The position numbers and the translations under genes are program-made. From an uncultured Brachyspira sp. (GTDB taxonomy: Bacteria > Cyanobacteriota > Vampirovibrionia > Gastranaerophilales > Gastranaerophilaceae), in contig ONYB01000044.1 of the NCBI GenBank assembly GCA_900321895.1, positions 1 through 20,041 of the forward strand: 20,041 nucleotides of DNA, read 5' to 3'. Of this stretch, positions 1 to 6,900 are shown in pieces. The number at the start of each line of letters is the position of its first letter. Positions within the stretch are counted from its first letter, which is position 1. The notes beneath the pieces were generated by a model. That model searched no databases. It was not told where the DNA came from and saw only the letters and a list, made by a program, of their open reading frames with translations.

Positions 1-1
1 A

Positions 2-919
2 ACCTTCCGAGGAATGGGAGCAGGTCAATATGTAGTTGCAAGAATTTTCTCGTTTGAAAAAGTTCACTACCTCTTGGAAATTTCGGGCGTACTTGCGACA
101 ACAAGACGTGACGATGTATACAGATTTGCGGTTGCAAAAATTATCCAAAACCCTGAACTCGTCTACCTTGATAACCCGAAAAAAGTTCGTGAAATCGAAA
201 AAGATATCAAAAAACTTTATGAAAAATTCACTGATTATTTCGGAAGTGATGAAGTTATCACGACAAACAAGCACGCTGACGAAATCATCGGCTTGTTCAA
301 CGATTATGCGGAAGGCGGAGAAAAAGTCGACTTTCAAGACAAAATCGAACTTCCTGAAAAATATCAGTTTATCAATGTTTCAGAATTCAACAACTCCTAC
401 GACAACTTTATCGAGAATTCTTTGGGCGGATTTTCTTCCCACAAAGAAACCTACGACGTAGGCATTGTTTTTGACGAAGAGCTCGGGATGTATGCCGTTC
501 CGTTCTACGGTACTTTTAACAAGATTTTTGAGGAGAAAAATCCTGCCGACATCTTAAACTACGACAAATGTATCGAGTATTTCTTGAGAAACGACAAATT
601 TTCTGCAAACCTCATCAAACGAGTTGCAGAAAAGCACGAAAACTTTATGGCAGTAATCAACGGGTTGTACAAAACAGATTACACACTTGACGAATTGTTG
701 CAAAAATACAAAGCACATTCACTTGAGCAAAAAATCTACTCATCAACTACTGTATTGTACCGTTCACAAGCCTTTTCAAGCACCCTCGGCATAATTGAAG
801 AAAACGAAGAAAAACCAAAACTTCCGGAAAACATCGACCTTTCTAAAATCGGCAGAAATGACCCTTGCCCTTGCGGAAGCGGTAAAAAATTCAAAAAATG
901 CTGCGGAGCGAAGTTGTAA
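2..919 (+). CDS. SEC-C zinc-motif protein, 5' end cut by window edge
   Basis: The reading frame is open to the left edge of the window. The first ATG, at 14, has GAGGA directly against it and so no usable ribosome-binding spacing, so the true start is probably upstream. At least 301 residues are visible. The only recognisable domain is the C-terminal SEC-C motif, CPCGSGKKFKKCCG, with Cys285, Cys287, Cys296 and Cys297 counted from the ATG at 14. In SecA and many unrelated proteins this motif binds one zinc ion and can mediate contact with SecB or ribosomes. The remainder (about 1-270) is a soluble, mixed acidic/basic region without a signal peptide or membrane segment, and I do not recognise it. 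SEC-C is often a tag on otherwise unrelated proteins, so no specific function follows. Confidence is high for the gene and the motif and low for the role. Confidence 0.85.
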   Translation, partial: TFRGMGAGQYVVARIFSFEKVHYLLEISGVLATTRRDDVYRFAVAKIIQNPELVYLDNPKKVREIEKDIKKLYEKFTDYFGSDEVITTNKHADEIIGLFNDYAEGGEKVDFQDKIELPEKYQFINVSEFNNSYDNFIENSLGGFSSHKETYDVGIVFDEELGMYAVPFYGTFNKIFEEKNPADILNYDKCIEYFLRNDKFSANLIKRVAEKHENFMAVINGLYKTDYTLDELLQKYKAHSLEQKIYSSTTVLYRSQAFSSTLGIIEENEEKPKLPENIDLSKIGRNDPCPCGSGKKFKKCCGAKL

Positions 920-923
920 TAAA

Positions 924-954
924 GGCGATAAGACTATAAGGCGATATGGCGATA
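924..954 (+). repeat. Three copies of GGCGATA
   Basis: GGCGATA occurs at 924-930, 940-946 and 948-954, starting 4 bases after the stop codon of the SEC-C gene. The spacing is irregular (16 and 8 nt between starts). It may be a decayed short repeat or part of a transcript end. No hairpin is obvious within it and no function is claimed. Confidence 0.4.
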
Positions 955-972
955 AGTCCGTATTAATAAAAA

Positions 973-1070
973 CATGTCATCTTGAGGAGCAAAGCGACGT
1001 GAGGGTCGCATCATCGTAACATGCGACGGTAATGCGATTCTTACGGCACTTCGTGCCTCAGAATGACATG
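973..1070. repeat. 98-bp imperfect palindrome (REP/MITE-like intergenic element)
   Basis: The left arm 973-1011 and right arm 1032-1070 are inverted copies that match at about 29 of 39 positions. The terminal 8 bp (CATGTCAT/ATGACATG) and the inner TCGCAT/ATGCGA are perfect, and most mismatches are transitions that would still allow G:U pairs in RNA. The 20-nt centre contains a second ATGCGA (1021-1026), which offers an alternative inner stem. Elements with ends like GTCATTCTGAGG are a common type of dispersed intergenic palindrome in many bacteria. Lying 54 bp after the SEC-C stop and facing the end of the permease gene, it may also act as a two-way transcript end. It carries no ORF of its own that I would trust. 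Confidence 0.7.
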
Positions 1071-1104
1071 TAAGTAATAGTTTTGACAGGTTTTAACAAA
1101 AGTA

Positions 1105-1125
1105 GCTTCGGTGCAACGCACCCGA
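1105..1125 (-). terminator. Possible weak terminator hairpin after the permease gene
   Basis: GGTGC (1110-1114) pairs with GCACC (1118-1122) around the triloop AAC, with possible flanking TCGG/CCGA pairing. On the minus strand it is followed by CTACTTTTG, a poor T-tract. It lies about 80 bp downstream of the permease stop. The stem is short, so this is only a candidate. Confidence 0.25.
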
Positions 1126-1204
1126 TTTGAACTTATTCACAAGCCTGATAGGGCGAATTTGCTTATCCACTTTTTCAAACACATTATAATCAAGAGAAGT
1201 AATT

Positions 1205-2029
1205 TTACTCCTTCACACCACCTTGGAGGATGTCGTTGATGAAGTATCTTTTGCCGAGCAAAAATACGATTATTACCGGAATTGTACAGATTACGGAACA
1301 TGCCAAAAGTTCGCCCCACAAGGTTATTTCCCTGAAACTGCCCTTAAAAATCGCAAGCCCGACAGGAAGCGTTCGCATTCCCTCTGAATTCGTAACAATT
1401 AACGGCCACATAAAACTGTTCCACGTCGTTACAAAAGTGAACAGTGCCAGTGTCGCTACCGTCGGCAACGCAAGAGGTAATGCTATTTTAAAGAACATTT
1501 GAAAAAGATTGCACCCGTCGATTTTTGCCGACTCCTCCAAATCCTTTGGCAACCCTAAAAAATATTGTCTCATCATAAATATTCCAAACCCTCCAAACAA
1601 CCCCGGAAGGATTAATGCCTGATAAGTGTCAATCAGGTGCATTTCTCGCATAAGAAAGAAGAGCGGGATAATGTTCACCTGTGGTGGCACAAGCATCGTT
1701 ATAAGGACAATCAGGAATATCGCATTCTTAAACGGAAATTTCATCCTTGCAAACGCATACCCAGCAAGCGACGCAAACAAAACTTGCCCAATAGTCGTTA
1801 TCACAGCAACAACAAGGCTGTTGAAAAAATATCTGCTTAACGGAATTTCTTGAAACACATTTTTGTAATTATCAAGCGTCAAACCCGAATAGAAGACCTT
1901 TCCCGCTTGAGAAAAAATTGCATCATTTTGCACAAACGAGAGGTTTAACATCGCAAAAAACGGATAAAGCATGCTTATCGCAATAAGAATTAATATAATA
2001 TATCCTGCTATAACCCGCCAATTTTTCAT
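1205..2029 (-). CDS. Carbohydrate ABC transporter permease, MalG type
   Basis: This is an inner-membrane subunit of a binding-protein-dependent sugar importer of the MalG/UgpE class (274 aa, the usual family length). The N-terminal helix spans about residues 7-28 and ends in the family-typical YPFF. Several more membrane segments follow (about 70-90, 104-126, 137-153, 187-212 and 240-258). The cytoplasmic EAA loop that docks on the ATPase is clear at about 165-190 (EESAKIDGC, then an ALPLALP stretch). The frame extends 16 codons upstream to a TTG at 2077, but I chose the ATG at 2029: it puts the first helix at the normal distance, and a good promoter ends 6 nt before it. No partner permease, solute-binding protein or ATPase is adjacent, so the partners must lie elsewhere. 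The substrate cannot be read from the sequence. Confidence 0.93.
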   Translation of the reverse strand: MKNWRVIAGYIILILIAISMLYPFFAMLNLSFVQNDAIFSQAGKVFYSGLTLDNYKNVFQEIPLSRYFFNSLVVAVITTIGQVLFASLAGYAFARMKFPFKNAIFLIVLITMLVPPQVNIIPLFFLMREMHLIDTYQALILPGLFGGFGIFMMRQYFLGLPKDLEESAKIDGCNLFQMFFKIALPLALPTVATLALFTFVTTWNSFMWPLIVTNSEGMRTLPVGLAIFKGSFREITLWGELLACSVICTIPVIIVFLLGKRYFINDILQGGVKE

Positions 2030-2035
2030 AACCCT

Positions 2036-2064
2036 ATTATAAAAAAAGGGCGACGACTTGTCCA
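2036..2064 (-). promoter_or_regulatory. Promoter of the permease gene, predicts a leaderless mRNA
   Basis: On the minus strand, a -35 box TGGACA (2064-2059), a 17-nt spacer and a perfect -10 box TATAAT (2041-2036) are followed after six bases (AGGGTT) by the ATG at 2029. Normal -10 to +1 spacing would start transcription on the A of the ATG. No Shine-Dalgarno is present. The promoter lies just below the rpsP terminator, so the permease gene is transcribed separately. Confidence 0.6.
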
Positions 2065-2075
2065 GCGAAGTTGAC

Positions 2076-2114
2076 AAAAAAATAAAGGCGACAGCTTTAT
2101 GCCATCGCCTTTAT
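2076..2114 (-). terminator. Intrinsic terminator of rpsP
   Basis: ATAAAGGCGA (2082-2091) and TCGCCTTTAT (2105-2114) form a perfect 10-bp stem with a 13-nt loop. On the minus strand the stem is followed by a run of six to seven T (2082-2076). It lies 20 bp after the rpsP stop codon. This is a textbook Rho-independent terminator and the strongest one in the window. Confidence 0.88.
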
Positions 2115-2134
2115 CTAATTTTATTAAAAATCGC

Positions 2135-2503
2135 TTACGCTTCAGCAGGAGCTTCTTCAGCAGCCTTTGCTTCAGCCTCAGCTTGAGCTTTTGCTTCTGC
2201 TTCTGCAGCAGCTTTAGCTTGAGCCTTTTTAGAAAGTTTAACTGTTTCTTTCTTTTGGTAGTTAAGAGTACCGTCTTCTTTACAGTTTTTCATCAAGTAA
2301 GCAACGGTTTCAGTAGGTTGAGCACCTTTCTTAACCCATTCCTGAGCAGAAGCTAAGTCGAATTTCATTTCTTTAGTTTTCGGGTTGTAGTGGCCGAGTT
2401 CTTGAACCGGTCTGCCTTCACGTTTTGCAGCAGAATCAATAACAACAATTCTGTATGAAGGTGTTTTTTTAGCACCTGTTCTTTTCAATCTGATTTTTAA
2501 CAT
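2135..2503 (-). CDS. rpsP: 30S ribosomal protein S16
   Basis: This is the small-subunit ribosomal protein S16, which binds 16S rRNA during early 30S assembly. The first 85 or so residues are a full S16 domain: the start MLKIRLKRTG, the central RIVVIDSAAKREGRPVQELG-type strand and the YNP turn near residue 40. The remaining ~35 residues are a low-complexity Ala/Glu/Lys tail (repeated KAxAEAEAK units), making 122 aa against a usual 80-90. Such charged tails are seen on S16 in several phyla. The start is supported by GAAGGA about 8 nt upstream. The usual neighbours in many bacteria (ffh, rimM, trmD, rplS) are absent, and a strong terminator follows directly, so it is a single-gene transcript here. 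The upstream leader contains two stable hairpins (separate entry). Confidence 0.97.
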   Translation of the reverse strand: MLKIRLKRTGAKKTPSYRIVVIDSAAKREGRPVQELGHYNPKTKEMKFDLASAQEWVKKGAQPTETVAYLMKNCKEDGTLNYQKKETVKLSKKAQAKAAAEAEAKAQAEAEAKAAEEAPAEA

Positions 2504-2551
2504 TTCAATTTTCCTTCTTTATTTTGTTTTTTACAATCATCGAACCTGTCA

Positions 2552-2610
2552 AACAACGCAGCCGCCGCTTTGTTCGGCAAATCCTTGAACGAGGCTAAAG
2601 AGGAATTGCC
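2552..2610 (-). promoter_or_regulatory. Structured rpsP leader with two hairpins
   Basis: Hairpin A pairs 2576-2585 with 2601-2610 (GGCAAATCCT / AGGAATTGCC, 9 of 10 pairs, 15-nt loop). Hairpin B pairs 2552-2559 with 2567-2574 (AACAACGC / GCTTTGTT, 7 of 8 pairs, GC-rich 7-nt loop). Both are much more GC-rich than the flanking A+T-rich spacer and would lie in the rpsP 5' UTR, ending about 49 nt before the start codon. I do not recognise it as a known ribosomal-protein leader, SRP RNA, 6S RNA or tRNA. It could be an autoregulatory leader or a small RNA. Confidence 0.4.
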
Positions 2611-2636
2611 CCATTCCAAAATAATTCAAACACAAA

Positions 2637-2642
2637 TTTATA
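2637..2642 (-). promoter_or_regulatory. Possible -10 box for rpsP
   Basis: TATAAA on the minus strand, about 130 nt before the rpsP start, would give a transcript carrying both leader hairpins. No good -35 box is seen at 17 nt, so this is weak. Confidence 0.25.
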
Positions 2643-2795
2643 ATCTTTGCAAGATGTAATTAAGAAAAGTGAACTTGGAAATCCGATGAGGGTGTAAATG
2701 TGAAGGTTAATGATATAACCCTAACGGGAAAATTTTTTAAACTATTTGACCCCTCACTGCATTTGTACGGCTCAATTCTTTCGCCTGCAACTGCT

Positions 2796-2814
2796 CCTCT
2801 TCCAGTGGTAGAGG
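2796..2814. repeat. 19-bp near-perfect palindrome
   Basis: CCTCTTCCAGTGGTAGAGG reads the same on both strands apart from one internal mismatched pair and the central base. It lies in a gene-free spacer about 135 bp downstream of the WG-repeat gene, on that gene's transcript side. It could be a protein-binding site, a transcript end or the core of a dispersed repeat. Confidence 0.45.
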
Positions 2815-2869
2815 TTCAATTTTGGGTAAACTTTGCCATAATTATCTTTGAGCGTAGCGAACTATACGA

Positions 2870-2905
2870 ACTTATTAACCTTTTCACTTATTTACTTATT
2901 CACTT
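2870..2905. repeat. Short ACTTATT repeats
   Basis: ACTTATT occurs at 2870-2876, 2886-2892 and 2894-2900, followed by a partial copy (ACTT) at 2902. The last three have an 8-nt period. Another copy within GAACTTATTC lies in the other gene-free spacer at 1131, so the unit may be spread through intergenic DNA of this genome. Confidence 0.4.
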
Positions 2906-2948
2906 CTATACAATATAAATGCCACCTAGTAGCCCTTCACTCCACAAC

Positions 2949-3845
2949 TTACTGTAACTGTCGTTTCAGTTCGTATTTTACATCCGACAGAGGTCCGTTG
3001 TTTGGTGTTCTGATTGTGTTGTAGTAATTTCGCACATAAATAACGGGGTATTTCGGTATCCAACCGAGTTTTATGAAAATCGAAACAGTTTCAGCACCCT
3101 GCGAAAGCATGAGTTCATCAATCGTTTTTTCGTGTGCTGGCGAAATAGATGAGAATATCTTCAAAAGATAATCCGTAAAGGTTACGACAGAATAACCCGT
3201 TGTCGTCGCAGGTTTGGCTATAAGTTCCGAAATCTTGAAATTGGAATCGCCCTTAATATCTTTTATATTTTGCGGAAGTGCAAGTTCTTCGCCTTTTGCC
3301 TGCTCGATTTCGTACCACTGACCATTGTAATTTATTCGCATAATCGTCGGCTTTGGCATATATATGTCGTCAAATTTATTCTCCAAAATCACATTACCTT
3401 GGCTGTCAATAACCCCGTACTTAAAGTTCTTGCAGGTCAAAAACATACCGCCGAAAAGCAAATCTATTGAAGAATACTCCATTGGCAAAAGGACTGTGCC
3501 GTTTTCGTCATAAAGTGCATATTTGCCACTTTTTCCAATTTTTAAGTATTTGCCGAAAATTCTCTCAACATGTGTGTATTTTATCGGAATTATCTCGTTT
3601 CCTTCATAGTCTACAAGTCCGAATTTGTTCTTTTTCTGTACAATCCAAGAGGAATCTCCGAGGCGTATAAGCTTTTTGTAGAGCGGTTTTATGAGAACCG
3701 TGCCGTCCTCATTTTTCAAACCGAAAAGTTTTTCTTCGGAAGTGAAAACTTTGACTTTTGCAGGATCTATCGATTGATTTTCAATCGCAAAAGCCACCCC
3801 TTGCAAAAATAACAACATTCCGAAAATAATGCACCACTTCTTCAT
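2949..3845 (-). CDS. Exported WG-repeat protein
   Basis: A 298-residue protein begins with a clear signal peptide (MKKW, then a hydrophobic run ending VAFA at residue 20). Four WG-type repeats follow between about residues 40 and 160; each has the pattern Y/F-G/A-hydrophobic-x-D/N-x-x-G-x-hydrophobic-hydrophobic-x-x-x-(K/E)Y (for example FGLVDYEGNEIIPIKY and YALYDENGTVLLPMEY). WG repeats form beta-rich, often surface-exposed domains with no fixed function. The C-terminal ~110 residues are not recognised. The frame extends 16 codons further to a TTG at 3893, but the ATG at 3845 exposes the signal peptide and is preceded by a promoter at leaderless spacing. It is divergent from the giant papain-like gene; 147 bp separate their starts. 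Confidence 0.88.
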   Translation of the reverse strand: MKKWCIIFGMLLFLQGVAFAIENQSIDPAKVKVFTSEEKLFGLKNEDGTVLIKPLYKKLIRLGDSSWIVQKKNKFGLVDYEGNEIIPIKYTHVERIFGKYLKIGKSGKYALYDENGTVLLPMEYSSIDLLFGGMFLTCKNFKYGVIDSQGNVILENKFDDIYMPKPTIMRINYNGQWYEIEQAKGEELALPQNIKDIKGDSNFKISELIAKPATTTGYSVVTFTDYLLKIFSSISPAHEKTIDELMLSQGAETVSIFIKLGWIPKYPVIYVRNYYNTIRTPNNGPLSDVKYELKRQLQ

Positions 3846-3851
3846 ACCTAA

Positions 3852-3881
3852 ATAATAGCATAAATTTTTCCAAAAACTCAA
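3852..3881 (-). promoter_or_regulatory. Promoter of the WG-repeat gene, predicts a leaderless mRNA
   Basis: On the minus strand there is TTGAGT (3881-3876), an 18-nt spacer ending in TGC, and TATTAT (3857-3852), so an extended -10. Exactly six bases (TTAGGT) separate the -10 box from the ATG at 3845. No Shine-Dalgarno precedes the start. Confidence 0.5.
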
Positions 3882-3922
3882 GAGGGCAACCAAACTTCGC
3901 TAGGTAAGTTAAATTTTGTAAA

Positions 3923-3928
3923 TATAAT
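3923..3928 (+). promoter_or_regulatory. Candidate -10 box of the giant gene
   Basis: A perfect TATAAT lies 38 nt before the minicistron and 64 nt before the giant gene. No good -35 box is found at 16-18 nt. It gives a leader of about 58 nt that carries the Shine-Dalgarno at 3955. Confidence 0.4.
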
Positions 3929-3966
3929 TTTCTTGCGGTAGCAAAAAAATTTTTGGAGGAGTGTTC

Positions 3967-3987
3967 ATGCGAAAAACGGGAATTTAA
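3967..3987 (+). CDS. Six-codon minicistron MRKTGI ahead of the giant gene
   Basis: GGAGGAG (3955-3961), the best Shine-Dalgarno in the window, sits 5 nt before this ATG. The frame reads MRKTGI and stops at TAA (3985-3987), 5 bases before the giant gene's ATG at 3993, whose own ribosome-binding signal (AAAGAA) is poor. Ribosomes loaded here could re-initiate on the giant gene by translational coupling. Alternative: one more A in the AAAAA run (3972-3976) would join the two frames into MRKNGNLKNMKINF, so an assembly indel or polymerase slippage must be considered. Confidence 0.35.
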   Translation: MRKTGI

Positions 3988-3992
3988 AGAAT

Positions 3993-6900
3993 ATGAAAAT
4001 TAATTTTTATGGTTACAAAATGGGGTTTCTGGGCAGACGTGAGGACAGAAACACAACTTCACAATTAAAACATGACAACAATTACGCACTCACTGAACCT
4101 AATCAGAGAAAAATCGGCAACGCAATTAACAATTTGTCGAAGTATTCTGATGAAGAGAACTTAAAATTTTTGCTTGATGTTGCGGACAATCTTAAATACA
4201 GAACAAATATCGACACAGGCAAAAAGGTTAAAAACGACTGGAAAGGCATGTTGCAAACCGCAACGGCTACCTCTTTGGCAAACTCAAACCCAATTTTGAG
4301 AGAAAAATATCAACCTGAATTTGATAAAGTATTCAATAGCAAAAAAGCTTTGAACGACGACGAAAAAGAAATTCTCGCCGCTAAAAAAGAGATTATGGCA
4401 GCTGCAGATTTGAATTCTTTAAAAGAAAATTCAAACCCGAACATCAAGGCTCTTGAACGTAACATTGATTATTTTGTTGCGTCTTCTGAAATTCCGATTA
4501 AGCAAAAGTCTTATGTAATGAAGCGTTTGGCATATTTTATGTCACCTGAATATAAAATCAATCCGCAATTAAAGGACAAGAAAACTCAAGTTCTTGCGGA
4601 AATGATGAACGACTTGACGGTCAACACCGCAGAATCCGAAAACTTCCCGAACATTAAGGCTATCAACCAAAAGCAAATGGGGATATGTGCAGCGATTTCT
4701 ATCGTAAGAAAAACTGTTGCTTATGAGGACAAGCCGAACTATGTGGATTCAATTATGTCAGAGCTCGACGACAGCGACAAGGTAATGGTTTACGACAGAT
4801 TTAATCTCGGTTCGGGCAAAAGAATTCCTGTCAAGAAAAATTATATCGATTTTAATTATGCACTCGAAAAAGGCTACCGAATCGTGGACGCATCGGCTTC
4901 GCAGTGGATGAATATTGCGGACATGTACGGAATTAACAACGAAAATTTGGAAGAGTACAACTCTTATGACAAATTAAATTTTGACGCCTTCCACGATTCG
5001 CACTTTGTGAAAAATTTTGAAGACGACAAGTTGATGCGTAAACAGTCATACTATCAGGCATTGACAAAAGCCGAAGAGACAATCAAAGGCTACAAATCAC
5101 AATTAATCATAGCTGATGTAAACAGAGTTGAAAACCACAATCAATTCTTCAAAAATGTTGAAGCAAGTGCAAACAGCAAAAAAGTTATCACAAGAGGACT
5201 TGCAAAACTCATGCCTGACAAAGATTTCAAGGCACTCAATTCTATTGCGTCAGAAATGATTTCTTTGGAAAAACATTACTCGGAAGATATTAAAAAAGGC
5301 AAACCTGAACTTGCAGAATTTTCGTTTATCCCGAACGAAGAAACTTCTCAAAAAATTAAAAAAGTCAAAAACTACCTTATAAGCAAAGGGGTAAGTGACG
5401 AAAAAGCGTTGAATGATGTTGCAGACAGCATTGTCACCTCTATTGAAGAGATTAATTCACTTGCCTCAAAAATTAACCCGTCAAGCACTGCAACCTTAAA
5501 GATTACGGATGCCAAACGAGCATATCATGCGGAAGCTACTCACAGAGCTGCAATAATGATAGGGTTGCAGGAAAAAGATGTTTTGACGGACAATTTGATT
5601 TCTTTCCACATTCCGGATAGGGAAACACGTATTTCAAATGGTTTGGGTAATTTGATTAAGATTGCGGAAAAAACCGACAATCAACTTTTGATGAACCACC
5701 TTGCAAAAATCTTCAACAAAACACCTGATGACAGAAAAGGTATTGTTGAATGCTTGCAAGCCGTAAAATACAACCTTAATGCAAATACAACCGAAGTCCT
5801 TGACTTTTTATATGACAGAATGGGACTTGAAAGCAGAAAAAATATTCTTTTGAATGAAGTCAAAGAAAGCATTGAAGCCGTCCAAAAAGCTGACAAGGAA
5901 GAACAAAAACGAATTGCGTCTTGTTTGGAAATCAAAAACGACAAGCAAACAGTCTTGACTCAACTCAAAAAATTTGAAAACGAACTTTCAAAAGAAGAAG
6001 TTCCTGAAAAAACATACAACGAAATCTTGAACAAAATCGGCTACAAAGATCAGGCAGAGATGTTTGTTGAAAGGTTCAAAACGGTTGTACAATACCTTCA
6101 AAACAAGGATGACCCTGATTGGGAATACAACGTAAAAGCAATAAAAGAATGTAACAACATGCCTGAAAGTGCAACTATGGAAGATATTTTAGAGGTCTTC
6201 AAAGATATCGGTGCACAATACAACGGACTTGCAACAGAAATCGATATGGCAGAACGAATTTTGAATTCTTGTTCAGAACCGGGGCTTTTGCCTATTGATA
6301 CAAAAGAAGGTAAATCTATTCTTTGCAACGGACCTGCACTGGTTATTGATGCAATGGAAAGACGTGGCGAACTTATTCCGTCAAAGACAATGAAAAAGTT
6401 GCAGACGAGATTTAATGCAATCGAAAAAATTAAATCAGCCGACGAATTTGCAAGCCGTCAAGGCAAGATTTCACAACCTGAACTCAACAGACTTACAAAA
6501 GAAGAAAGTGATGCTGTTAAACACATCAAGAAAAATATCAACAAAACGTACTCGGATATCGTCAAAGCAAGAACAAACCAATACCGAGAAATAAGACCGC
6601 TCCTCGAAGAACTCAACAGAGAAGTCGGATCAAGCGAAGGTAGTTACTGGATAGCAAATGAAGGTAACAGCGGCTTGAACGGTGCTCAACAGGTCAAAAT
6701 TATTGAGCAAATTACGGGCAGACCGTATTATATGGAAAGAAACATTGATACTGCCGTAGACAGAATTATGAACGGTACACACTCCGGTGTTTCCAGCTCA
6801 AGCGTATTCCACGACAAAATCGGTGGTCACGCTCAATATATTGCCGACATCAAGGAGGAAGGTCCAAATAAAAAACTTGTACTTTACCACGACAACACAT

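Larger units (their letters stand above)
2611..2948. other. Gene-free region with small palindromes
   Basis: I see no convincing gene in these ~340 bases. The longest frame, on the plus strand from an ATG at 2700, has no ribosome-binding site, lacks family features and runs through the short repeats at its end. The region holds a hairpin GGTTA-6 nt-TAACC (2705-2720), a 19-bp near-perfect palindrome (2796-2814) and short ACTTATT repeats (2870-2905). On the minus strand a 7-codon frame (ATG at 2843, start MAKFTQN) is stopped at once, while the next frame stays open for about 30 codons, which could be a gene relic or chance. Confidence 0.5.

Noticed and set aside
1093..1182. Minus-strand 27-codon frame (GTG, MFEKVDKQIRP) after the permease gene
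   Set aside because: Looks peptide-like but has no Shine-Dalgarno and no recognisable family; kept only as a remark.
1137..1319. 60-codon minus-strand frame overlapping the permease gene
   Set aside because: Out-of-frame shadow of the permease 3' end; no initiation signal.
2541..2560. GGTTCGATGATTG on the minus strand resembling a tRNA T-arm
   Set aside because: The T-stem does not pair, and no acceptor or anticodon arm is present; it is part of the rpsP leader.
2521..2650. Short open frames on both strands through the rpsP leader
   Set aside because: No ribosome-binding sites; openness on both strands follows from the GC-rich stems (GCG/GCC codons) and few stops.
2700..2918. 72-codon plus-strand frame in the gene-free region
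   Set aside because: No Shine-Dalgarno or promoter, no family features, and its end runs through the ACTTATT repeats.
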